The notes under the pieces are model-generated. The model made no database searches, was not told the DNA's origin, and saw only the letters and a list, made by a program, of their open reading frames with translations. A program made the position numbers and the translations under genes. A DNA stretch of 59,406 nucleotides from SHZI01 sp031409515. GTDB lineage: Bacteria; Pseudomonadota; Gammaproteobacteria; Steroidobacterales; GCA-2729495. Positions 24,502 through 31,610 of this stretch are shown piece by piece; position 1 is the first letter of the stretch; every line of letters starts with the position of its first letter. Location of the stretch: positions 1-59,406 of the forward strand of contig JANNXJ010000024.1 of NCBI GenBank assembly GCA_031409515.1, in the 5' to 3' direction.

Positions 24502-25536
24502 ATGCCGCAGACCGCCACCGTCAATCGCCGCATTGTCCTGAACGCCCGACCGATCGGCGCACCGACCGCGCGGGACTTCCGCCTCGAGAACGGCTCCGTC
24601 CCTAACCCCGGGGCCGGTCAGGTTTTGCTGCGCACGCTCTACCTGTCGCTGGACCCCTACATGCGCGGGCGCATGAGCGCTGGGCCCTCGTACGCCCCAC
24701 CCGTGGCCATCGGTGATGTCATGGTGGGCGCCACCGTATCGCGCGTCGAGCTGTCGCACCATGGCGACTTCAAGGTCGGCGACCTGGTGCAGGGCTCCAG
24801 CGGGTGGCAGGACTATGCGCTGTCGGACGGCAAGGACCTCACAGCGCTGTCTCCGCAGGACCCACACCCCTCGCGCGCGCTGGGGGTGCTGGGGATGACA
24901 GGCTTCACTGCCTACATGGGCCTGCTGGACATCGGCCGTCCTGTGGCCGGAGAGACCGTCGTCGTAGCTGCCGCCAGCGGAGCGGTCGGCTCGGTGGTCG
25001 GCCAGATCGCCAAGAGCATGGGCTGCACGGTGGTGGGGATCGCGGGCGGCAATGCCAAGTGCCGCTACGTGATCGACGAGCTGGGCTTCGACTTCTGCGT
25101 TGATCACCGCGCCGACGACTGGCCCGGCCTCTTGGCCACAGCATGCCCACAGGGTATCGACGTGTACTTCGAAAACGTCGGCGGCGCCGTGTTCGACGCC
25201 GTGCTGCCCCTATTGAACGCCAAGGCCCGGATTCCGGTGTGCGGGCTGATCGCTGCGTACAACGCCACCGAGTTGCCGCCCGGACCGGATCGACTCGGCC
25301 TGCTCGTGGGCACGCTGCTGCGCAAGCGCATCAGGATGCAGGGCTTTATCGTCTTCGATGACTACGGGCCGCGCTGGCGCGAGTTCGCGGCTGCGATGGG
25401 CCAGTGGGTGCTGGAGGGCAAGGTCAAAGTCCGCGAAGACCTCGTGTTTGGCCTGGAAAACGCGCCCGAGGCCTTCATCGGCCTGCTGCAGGGCAAGAAC
25501 TTCGGCAAGCTGGTCATTCGGCTCTCAGACGCTTAA
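24502..25536 (+). CDS. zinc-free NADP-dependent oxidoreductase (CurA-like MDR)
   Basis: 344 aa. Medium-chain reductase of the leukotriene B4 dehydrogenase/CurA group: LYLSLDPYMRGRM near residue 50, the Rossmann motif TVVVAAASGAVGSVVGQIAKSMG (about 152-175), KCRYVIDELGFD and YFENVGGAVFDAVLPLL. Zinc ligands are absent. It reduces activated double bonds of enones with NADPH, which detoxifies reactive aldehydes and ketones. GGGAGAACCC lies before the ATG. The following DJ-1/PfpI gene starts 21 bases after the stop, so they are probably one carbonyl-stress operon. Confidence 0.92.
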   Translation: MPQTATVNRRIVLNARPIGAPTARDFRLENGSVPNPGAGQVLLRTLYLSLDPYMRGRMSAGPSYAPPVAIGDVMVGATVSRVELSHHGDFKVGDLVQGSSGWQDYALSDGKDLTALSPQDPHPSRALGVLGMTGFTAYMGLLDIGRPVAGETVVVAAASGAVGSVVGQIAKSMGCTVVGIAGGNAKCRYVIDELGFDFCVDHRADDWPGLLATACPQGIDVYFENVGGAVFDAVLPLLNAKARIPVCGLIAAYNATELPPGPDRLGLLVGTLLRKRIRMQGFIVFDDYGPRWREFAAAMGQWVLEGKVKVREDLVFGLENAPEAFIGLLQGKNFGKLVIRLSDA

Positions 25537-25557
25537 CCCACACACAGGTGCACTCCC

Positions 25558-26241
25558 ATGAACGTCCTTATGGTTCTGACCTCCCACAGCCAGCTTGGCA
25601 ACACCGGAAAAAAGACGGGCTTCTGGCTGGAAGAGTTTGCCGCGCCCTACTACGTGTTCGGGGACGCGGGCGCGAAGCTCACGCTGGCCTCGCCGCTGGG
25701 TGGCCAGCCACCGCTGGACCCCAAGAGCGACGACCCAGCGTCGCAGACCGATGCGACGCGCCGCTTCAAGGCCGACGGCGCGGCCCAGTCGGCGCTGGCC
25801 ACTACGGTGAAGCTGTCGACACTGAAGGCGGCGAACTTCGACGCCGTGTTCTATCCCGGTGGTCATGGTCCGTTGTGGGACCTGGCCGAAGACGCCGAAT
25901 CGGTTGCTCTGATAGAAGCGATGATTGCCGCAGGCAGGCCGGTCGCAGCAGTGTGCCATGCGCCAGGCGTACTTCGACAGGCCCAGGCCCCTGGCGGGCA
26001 GGCGCTGGTGCAGGGCAAGAACGTCACCGGCTTCACGAACACGGAGGAAGACGCAGCGGGACTGTCCAAGGTCGTACCGTTTCTGGTGGAAGACATGCTC
26101 AAGGAACGTGGCGGCCAGTTTTCCAAGGCTGCCGACTGGCAACCGCACGTGGTGGTCGACGGCCTGCTGATTACGGGCCAGAACCCGGCCTCGTCTGAGC
26201 CAGCCGCCAAGGCGCTACTGGCCAAACTCCAGGCCGCGTAG
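25558..26241 (+). CDS. DJ-1/PfpI family (Hsp31-like) protein
   Basis: 227 aa. The nucleophile elbow AAVCHAPGVL (Cys near residue 139) and the early Glu in the conserved loop FWLEEFAAPYYVF match Hsp31-like glyoxalase III/chaperone enzymes, as does FDAVFYPGGHGPLWDL. Role: detoxification of methylglyoxal or protein repair in the cytoplasm. It is co-transcribed with the CurA-like reductase. It is the last gene before the tRNA-derived repeats. Confidence 0.92.
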   Translation: MNVLMVLTSHSQLGNTGKKTGFWLEEFAAPYYVFGDAGAKLTLASPLGGQPPLDPKSDDPASQTDATRRFKADGAAQSALATTVKLSTLKAANFDAVFYPGGHGPLWDLAEDAESVALIEAMIAAGRPVAAVCHAPGVLRQAQAPGGQALVQGKNVTGFTNTEEDAAGLSKVVPFLVEDMLKERGGQFSKAADWQPHVVVDGLLITGQNPASSEPAAKALLAKLQAA

Positions 26242-26312
26242 GTCAATCCATGTCCGTCGCCAGTGCAGCCTGGCCACCTCCCCAACAGGCAGCCAGTCAC
26301 TCGGCAATACAG

Positions 26313-26545
26313 TTGCACTTACCGTGCACTTACGGAAATCGGGTCAAAAACGCAGGCTTCGCAAGTGCTTGATTGAATGGTGGTGATGGGTAGAGTTGAA
26401 CTACCGACCTCAGCATTATGAGGGCGACTGTTCAATCCTAATCCATTGTTTTAATGAGCGTTCGAGCGCGGACGTTCGTTGGCAACTGCACGACTGCGCA
26501 TGACGAAGCTGAGCGGAACCACACAAATTCCACACAGTTGATGGA
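26313..26545. repeat. tRNA-Met-derived att repeat, copy 1
   Basis: Core 26378-26428 (51 bp) equals, on the minus strand, a tRNA-Met 3' half: anticodon loop CTCATAA, T arm with TTCAACT loop, 3' acceptor strand and CCA. The left flank of exactly 65 bp (from TTGCACTTACCGTGCACTTACGG) is shared with copies 2 and 4. The right flank of about 115 bp (to CCACACA) is shared with copies 2 and 3. The left flank contains a near-perfect 11-bp direct repeat (TGCACTTACCG/TGCACTTACGG) that resembles arm-type integrase sites. There is no intact tRNA here. Confidence 0.85.
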
Positions 26546-26603
26546 TAGCTTCGCGGCCATCGCATCCGGAGTTGCGCATACGCATTTGCGTTTACTGTGC
26601 TTT

Positions 26604-26648
26604 TATACTCAAGTGCGTATATTGCCTTTTTATACGCAATACCGTATA
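26604..26648 (+). promoter_or_regulatory. two HipB-type operators in the hipBA promoter
   Basis: TATAC-N8-GTATA occurs twice, at 26604-26621 and 26631-26648. This is the geometry of E. coli HipB operators (TATCC-N8-GGATA) with one changed base per half. The second copy ends 25 bases before hipB. Autorepression by the HipBA complex is inferred. Confidence 0.75.
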
Positions 26649-26673
26649 ACGACGGCAAGGAGGGCCCAAAGCC

Positions 26674-26925
26674 ATGAAACGTATTGCCCGCACTCCAGGC
26701 CAGATTGGAGCCATCGTCCATCGAGAGCGCCGCGCCCGCGGCCTTACCCAGGCAAAGCTGGGTGCCAAGATCGGCCGAAGGCAGGCCACTATCTCGAAGC
26801 TGGAAAAGGGGGAACCCGCTACCCAGCTTAGTACGCTGTTTGATGTACTGACAGCACTCAATCTGGAGCTCGTAATCGGCGACAGAGGCAAGGCTTCCAG
26901 AACGGACCTTGAGAACCTCTTCTAG
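26674..26925 (+). CDS. hipB: HipB antitoxin
   Basis: 83 aa XRE-type helix-turn-helix protein (GQIGAIVHRERRARGLTQAKLGAKIGRRQATISKLEKG), the length and layout of HipB. It neutralises HipA and represses the operon through the two TATAC-N8-GTATA operators just upstream. GGAGGG precedes the ATG. Its TAG overlaps the hipA GTG by one base. Confidence 0.9.
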   Translation: MKRIARTPGQIGAIVHRERRARGLTQAKLGAKIGRRQATISKLEKGEPATQLSTLFDVLTALNLELVIGDRGKASRTDLENLF

Positions 26926-28250
26926 TGGCACGCCCGAGAAAACGCGTACCCCTGAACGTCTTTCTGAACGGGCGGCTCGTGGGTCGCCTGAAGAAAGAGG
27001 CGTCGGGAGCAATCGACTTTCAGTACGACCCCACCTGGCTGCACTGGGAACACACCTTCCCCGTCTCGCTTTCCCTCCCCTTACGGGAGGACCGATATAT
27101 TGGCGACCCCGTGGTCGCGGTCTTTGACAACCTGCTGCCTGATAATGCTGACATCCGCAGCCGCCTGGCAGCGCGCGTGAGCGCTGATGGAGCGGATGCC
27201 TATAGCCTGCTGGCCGCGATCGGCCGAGACTGCGTCGGCGCACTTCAGTTCCTGCCGGACGGCGATACCCCTGGCCCTGCCGGGGAGATCGAAGGCAAGC
27301 CGATCGACGATGCACGCATCGGCGCAATACTCGCCGACCTCGGTCCGACTCCTCTGGGTGTTTCGCATGAGGACGATGAGTTCCGAATCTCGATAGCCGG
27401 AGCACAGGACAAGACCGCCTTGCTGCTCTGGAAAAATAAATGGCACCTCCCTCATGGAAGCACTGCCACCACCCATATCCTGAAGCCGCAAATCGGCATA
27501 CGCGGCAACGGGATCAATCTGTCCAAAAGCGTGGAGAACGAGCATCTGTGCATGAGACTGACGAGTGCACTGGGTCTGCCAACCGCAGAAACTGCGATCA
27601 GCGAGTTCGCTGGAAGGCGCGTTCTTGTAGTCAAGCGATTTGACCGCCAATGGACCCGCGACAAGCGCTTGCTCCGGAGGCCGCAGGAAGATTGCTGCCA
27701 GGCACTTTCGGTGCCGCCTGTGCGCAAGTATCAAACGGAGGGTGGACCCGGAATTCGCCGGATCTTGCAGTTTCTAAAAGCAAGCGACAATCCGGAAGAT
27801 GATCAGAGGCTGTTTATCAAGGCGCAAATCGTCTTCTGGCTGCTCGGCGCCACGGATGGGCACGCGAAGAATTTCAGCATCTTCCTCTATCCCGGCGGCG
27901 GATTCCGGCTGACCCCCCTTTACGACGTGATGTCGACCCAGCCCGTAATGGATGCGAAGCAAATTCAGCGCAAGCATATGAGGCTTGCCATGTCCGTCGG
28001 CGACACTCGGCATTACATCCTTGACACAATCCTGCCGCGTCACTTTATGCAATCGGCCGAACAGGCCGGCATGTCAGCTAGCGTGATTCACGCGGTTATG
28101 AGCGAACTGATCATGCAAACACCTCAGGCCATCGCCACTGTACTGGAAGCGCTACCGGGTGACTTCCCGCAAGCCATCAGTGCGTCCATCGTGGGCGGAA
28201 TGGAGCGGCGGCTGAGACTGCTAGATTCCGGTTCGGTGATGCCTGGCTAG
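26925..28250 (+). CDS. hipA: HipA serine/threonine kinase toxin
   Basis: 441 aa, full length, GTG start overlapping the hipB stop. The N-terminal HipA_N domain contains VVAVFDNLLPDN. Kinase motifs follow: AGAQDKTALL (about residues 158-167), TTHILKPQ, ENEHLCMRLTSALGL, VLVVKRFDR, catalytic Asp311 in LLGATDGHAKNFS and metal-binding Asp334 in PLYDVMS. HipA phosphorylates glutamyl-tRNA synthetase and causes growth arrest and persistence. No inactivating change is seen. The pair is the only content of the cassette between att copies 1 and 2. Confidence 0.93.
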   Translation: MARPRKRVPLNVFLNGRLVGRLKKEASGAIDFQYDPTWLHWEHTFPVSLSLPLREDRYIGDPVVAVFDNLLPDNADIRSRLAARVSADGADAYSLLAAIGRDCVGALQFLPDGDTPGPAGEIEGKPIDDARIGAILADLGPTPLGVSHEDDEFRISIAGAQDKTALLLWKNKWHLPHGSTATTHILKPQIGIRGNGINLSKSVENEHLCMRLTSALGLPTAETAISEFAGRRVLVVKRFDRQWTRDKRLLRRPQEDCCQALSVPPVRKYQTEGGPGIRRILQFLKASDNPEDDQRLFIKAQIVFWLLGATDGHAKNFSIFLYPGGGFRLTPLYDVMSTQPVMDAKQIQRKHMRLAMSVGDTRHYILDTILPRHFMQSAEQAGMSASVIHAVMSELIMQTPQAIATVLEALPGDFPQAISASIVGGMERRLRLLDSGSVMPG

Positions 28251-28324
28251 CTAGCGCGCCGCGGTGGCTCAGACCACCAAAGATTGCCGCACGCAATCGT
28301 CAGGTGGGCCACATGGCGTACATG

Positions 28325-28558
28325 TTGCACTGACCGTGCACTTACGGGAACCAGGCCTAAAACGGACGTTTCGTAAGTGATTGATTGGATGGTGGTGATG
28401 GGTAGAGTTGAACTACCGACCTCAGCATTATGAGGGCGACTTTTCAAAACTAACCCATTGTTTTAGTGAGCGTTTGAGCGCGGACGTTCGTTTGCAACTG
28501 CACGACTGCGCAGGACGGAGCGGGACGGAACCACACAATTCCCACACAATATTCGGTC
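28325..28558. repeat. tRNA-Met-derived att repeat, copy 2
   Basis: Core 28390-28440 is identical in layout to copy 1. It has both the 65-bp left flank (from 28325) and the right flank (to about 28558). Copies 1 and 2 bracket the hipBA cassette of 2,012 bp. Confidence 0.85.
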
Positions 28559-28637
28559 AGCCCGCGTGCGCGAATCCCTGGGCCAGATCGTAAGCCGTCT
28601 ATAACGCCAGCCCAGCCTTGGCACTCGCACCAAAAGC

Positions 28638-29021
28638 CTAGGTACCAATGTCGACAATCTGATTCAGCGTTTCGCAGGCCAGCGCATACGAGTCCTCTGG
28701 CACCTTCTTCCATGGGTGCGGCTTGGCATTTCTCGCCCGCCAGTCGATTGACTTGGGCTGGTGGCCCAGAATGTAACTGGCCGCGCCTTTGGGACCATTG
28801 AACTTCACGGCAAAGGGGTTGGTCTCGTTGAACGTCGCCGTCGTCATCGTCATCGTCATCGTCATCGGCAAGCCAATCACGATTCCCGTGCGTTCGTTGA
28901 ACTCCTTTGGGGAAAGCACCACCAGCGGATGTATGTCCTTCATCTCCCGGCCCGCCTGCGGGTTGCTGTTGATCCAGATCATGTCCCGGCGGTCAGGACA
29001 CCAGGGCTTGCGCACCGCCAT
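28638..29021 (-). CDS. MazF/PemK-type endoribonuclease toxin
   Basis: 127 aa. MazF fold signatures: DMIWINSNPQAGREMKD, HPLVVLSPKEFNERTGIVIGLP, NPFAVKF and GHQPKSIDWRARNAKP. Members cut mRNA at short sequences. The loop that carries the catalytic Thr in MazF here reads P-M-T-M-T-M-T-M-T-T because the hexamer ATGACG is present four times in tandem (28843-28866); relatives normally have one MT-T. The expansion keeps the frame but may change activity. It overlaps the antitoxin gene by one base. Confidence 0.88.
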   Translation of the reverse strand: MAVRKPWCPDRRDMIWINSNPQAGREMKDIHPLVVLSPKEFNERTGIVIGLPMTMTMTMTTATFNETNPFAVKFNGPKGAASYILGHQPKSIDWRARNAKPHPWKKVPEDSYALACETLNQIVDIGT

Positions 29022-29275
29022 CAGAACACCTCTTTCCCAACTCGCCCCGTGACCAGCGCTTCGCCCGCGTGTCGACGGGGATCGAATGCTGCCAGCTTTT
29101 GCGCCAACGTCAGCTTTGGCTCACCAACGGCTTTAACCAGCACGTTGGAATCCTGAACCGAAACCTCCACTGGCTGGCCAACCTTGAATCGAGCTGATCT
29201 TGCAACCGCGGCGGGAATCCGCACGGCCAGACTATTGCCCCATTGCTGAAGCGTCAGAGTTGCGGTCTTGGACAC
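29021..29275 (-). CDS. MazE/AbrB-type antitoxin
   Basis: 84 aa with GTG start preceded by GGAGGTGAACT. The AbrB-like swapped-hairpin domain (LQQWGNSLAVRIPAAVARSARFKVGQPVEV) is followed by a C-terminal toxin-binding tail. It neutralises the MazF-type toxin encoded directly downstream. An inverted repeat in the promoter probably serves autorepression. Confidence 0.9.
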   Translation of the reverse strand: MSKTATLTLQQWGNSLAVRIPAAVARSARFKVGQPVEVSVQDSNVLVKAVGEPKLTLAQKLAAFDPRRHAGEALVTGRVGKEVF

Positions 29276-29287
29276 AGTTCACCTCCT

Positions 29288-29309
29288 ATGTATAAACAAG
29301 TATATACAT
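29288..29309 (-). promoter_or_regulatory. inverted repeat in mazEF-type promoter
   Basis: ATGTATA-N8-TATACAT, a perfect 7-bp inverted repeat starting 13 bases upstream of the antitoxin GTG and overlapping likely -10 sequence. A typical place for an AbrB-type autorepressor. Confidence 0.6.
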
Positions 29310-29372
29310 CGACCGAGGAGCGTCAACCTGACCTTGTGACTGCTGTCCCGAATTGAGGTGAGAGAAAATAGA

Positions 29373-29541
29373 TGGTGGTGATGGGTAGAGTTGAACTACC
29401 GACCTCAGCATTATGAGGGCGACTTTTCAATCCTAACCCATTGCTTTGTTAAGCGTTCGAGCGCGGGCGTTCGTTGGCAACTGCACGACTGCGCATGACG
29501 GAGCAGGACTGAACCACGCAATTCCCACACAGTATTCGGCC
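29373..29541. repeat. tRNA-Met-derived att repeat, copy 3
   Basis: Core 29373-29423 plus the right flank to about 29541. The 65-bp left flank seen in copies 1, 2 and 4 is missing; the sequence left of the core (from about 29310) is unrelated. The right edge of the MazEF-type cassette therefore differs from the others. Confidence 0.85.
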
Positions 29542-29549
29542 AGCAGAGA

Positions 29550-29702
29550 GCAATCAGCGGACTGCCTGTTGATTTTCGCCCGGAATTTGCCCAGAGGTTT
29601 CAAGCAGAACTGACCCGACTCTCGGATCCGGCGTTAACGTGGGAGCAGTTGCGCGAATCAGTTGCCCGGGTCAGTTTTCGATGGGCATCAACATCCGGCT
29701 GA
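29550..29702 (+). pseudogene. unrecognised open fragment after att copy 3
   Basis: An open frame of 50 codons without a start reads AISGLPVDFRPEFAQRF and then a helical segment (LTRLSDPALTWEQLRESVARV) before TGA. It has protein-like composition and may be the end of a gene cut by insertion events. I do not recognise the family. Confidence 0.25.
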
Positions 29703-29751
29703 TCGACAGCACGCGCGGCTTCGACTGGAAGCGGGAAGCTACCCGCCCACC

Positions 29752-29775
29752 GTAGGAGCGCCTTCAGGCGCGACC
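29752..29775. repeat. REP-like hairpin
   Basis: GTAGGAGCGCCTTCAGGCGC followed by GACC matches the layout of REP elements of Pseudomonas and Xanthomonadaceae (GTAGGAGCG head plus short hairpin). Only one copy was noticed in the window and no RAYT transposase is present. Confidence 0.55.
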
Positions 29776-29817
29776 CTTTGCCACCTCCCCGTTTGCCGCG
29801 CGACTATTAGCTCTCCT

Positions 29818-29835
29818 TCGTACGCCACCGTACAG
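29818..29835 (+). promoter_or_regulatory. GTACG-type box, ice-binding-type gene promoter
   Basis: TCGTACGCCACCGTACAG: both half-sites perfect. It lies 119 bases upstream of the lipoprotein gene, inside the tRNA-bounded cassette, and is the only box found right of 24.3 kb. Confidence 0.65.
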
Positions 29836-29954
29836 ACGTTCTTGCAGACCGGGGAGAAACTTGGCCGCGGGGCTTAGTGAGCGTCCAGGTGTGCGCCGAC
29901 AAGGACATCCGTCGTACACCGTTGGGATTCCAGATCGTACGAAGGGGCAGGCAA

Positions 29955-31586
29955 ATGAACCGATTCGAGAGATATTCCGGACTCCTGACGTGGTGCATGG
30001 CACTGCTGCTGGGCGCTTTGGCAGCGGGCTGCGACTCAGGTCGGGATCCGATCCTGGGCACAGGCGTCGGCGCAAATCCCGACACGGTCCGGCCCCAGGT
30101 GACGCTCACTGCCCCGGCGACAACGATCCCGGGTCCGACTGCTGGCGCGCCAACGAACGCGGCGATCGTCGCAGTCTTCAGCGAGGATATGGCTCCCGCA
30201 ACCATCACTGCCACCACCTTCACGGTGACCTGCGTGCTGCCTTGCGTGTCTCCCACCGGCACCGTGAGCTACGCCGTCGACAGCAGAACCGCGGTCTTTA
30301 CACCAGCGGCAGCGCTTGACAGCGACGAGATCTATACCGCCACGATAACCACCGGGGCCACGGACCGCGCAGGCAATGAACTGGCGGGCAATCAGGCGGC
30401 CCTGCCCGCCGCAAGTAACTACGTATGGACCTTCATTACCGGAGGCGCGGCGCCTGCGGGGGATGTCGCGGTGCTGTCCACGAACCCGTCCGCTGATGCA
30501 TTGAATGTGTGTCCCAGTGCGACCATCAATGCGACCTTCAGCGTGGCCTCGGGTTTGCGGATGGACCCTCTGACGGTCAACGCGACGACCTTCACCGTGA
30601 CTGGACCGGGGTCGACGCCCGTCACTGCGGCATCCGTGGTCCTTGACGCCGACACGGGCCGCATTGCGACCTTTACGCCACAAAGACCGCTCACTGCCGG
30701 TGTGACCTATACGGCCAGGATCATTGGCGGCACCAGCGGGGTCAAGGACCTGGCTGTCCCGGCGAATCAAATGGTGAGTGACTTTACGTGGAGCTTCACC
30801 GCAGGTCCCGCGTCGGGGTGCGTGTCGCCGCAGCCGGTAGATCTCGGCTCGGCCGGGACGTTCGGGATTTTCGGGGGCACCGCCGGGATGACCAACTCGG
30901 GAATCCAGACCGTGATCAGTGGTGATATCGGGACCACGTCGACGGCCACGTCGTCGATCACCGGATTCCACGATTCGGCGGGAGACATCTATACGGAAGT
31001 CCTGGGAGCCAGTGAGGGCGCAGTGAATGGGCTGATCTACACCTGCACCAACTCCACCACGGGCCCAACGGCTGGTGGCGTCAATGCAGCCTCGTGCACG
31101 ATCGCAACCCAGGCCCGTCTCGACGCGGAAACAGCCTACCTGGCCCTGGCGGCACTGCCGCCTGGCGCAAATCCAGGCGCTAACCTGGCAACGCTTACGC
31201 TCGCGCCTGGCGTCTATACCGCTCCCGCGGGTTCGTTCCTGATCGAAGGAGGGGATCTCACCCTCGACGCGCAGGGCGACGCGAATGCGGTCTGGGTGTT
31301 CCAGATGGCGACCACGCTAACGGTGGGTGGCCCGGGAGCGGCAGCTCCGCAAAGCATCGTCCTCGCTGGCGGGGCCCAGGCCAAGAATGTCTTCTGGCAG
31401 GTTGGCAGCTTCGCGACGATCAACGCGGGCGGCGGCGGGACCATGGTCGGTACCGTCATTTCCCAGGCCGGAGCCGCGTTCTCCACTGCAGGGAACACGA
31501 CGGTCGTGAACCTGGAGGGTAGGGTGCTGTCTCTGGGCGCCTCTGTCACCGTCGTGGATACCATCATCAATGTACCGGCCCCGTAA
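29955..31586 (+). CDS. lipoprotein with Big_5 domains and an ice-binding (DUF3494) domain
   Basis: 543 aa from the ATG at 29955; the lipobox LAAGC defines this start. Two SbsA-type Ig-like domains occupy about residues 38-150 and 155-268, ending in YVWTFIT and FTWSFTA. The C-terminal 260 residues match the DUF3494 ice-binding beta-solenoid family: LGSAGTFGIFGG, SGDIGT, LAPGVYTAPAGSFLIEGGDLTL, WVFQMATTLTV and NVFWQVGS. Such domains bind ice crystals or serve as surface adhesins. A GTACG-type box lies upstream; the OmpA-type gene follows 24 bases after the stop and is likely co-transcribed. Confidence 0.88.
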   Translation: MNRFERYSGLLTWCMALLLGALAAGCDSGRDPILGTGVGANPDTVRPQVTLTAPATTIPGPTAGAPTNAAIVAVFSEDMAPATITATTFTVTCVLPCVSPTGTVSYAVDSRTAVFTPAAALDSDEIYTATITTGATDRAGNELAGNQAALPAASNYVWTFITGGAAPAGDVAVLSTNPSADALNVCPSATINATFSVASGLRMDPLTVNATTFTVTGPGSTPVTAASVVLDADTGRIATFTPQRPLTAGVTYTARIIGGTSGVKDLAVPANQMVSDFTWSFTAGPASGCVSPQPVDLGSAGTFGIFGGTAGMTNSGIQTVISGDIGTTSTATSSITGFHDSAGDIYTEVLGASEGAVNGLIYTCTNSTTGPTAGGVNAASCTIATQARLDAETAYLALAALPPGANPGANLATLTLAPGVYTAPAGSFLIEGGDLTLDAQGDANAVWVFQMATTLTVGGPGAAAPQSIVLAGGAQAKNVFWQVGSFATINAGGGGTMVGTVISQAGAAFSTAGNTTVVNLEGRVLSLGASVTVVDTIINVPAP

Positions 31587-31610
31587 GGCGCAAGGCTTAG
31601 GAGAAAGAGC

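Noticed and set aside
26378..26428. functional tRNA-Met gene at the att cores
   Set aside because: Copies 1-3 contain only the anticodon loop to CCA; the D-arm and 5' acceptor are missing. Copy 4 has a D-arm piece but no D-stem 3' side and no acceptor.
26416..27405. 329-codon frame opposite hipB and hipA
   Set aside because: Arg/Pro/Ala-rich composition of a shadow frame, crossing the hip operators and att repeat; hipBA on the other strand is certain.
28843..28866. short tandem repeat as start of a CRISPR array
   Set aside because: It is a hexamer repeated four times within a toxin gene; no spacers or cas genes are present anywhere in the window.
30036..30971. 311-codon frame opposite the ice-binding-type lipoprotein gene
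   Set aside because: Low-complexity Arg/Gly translation; the sense strand has lipobox, Ig-like and DUF3494 signatures.
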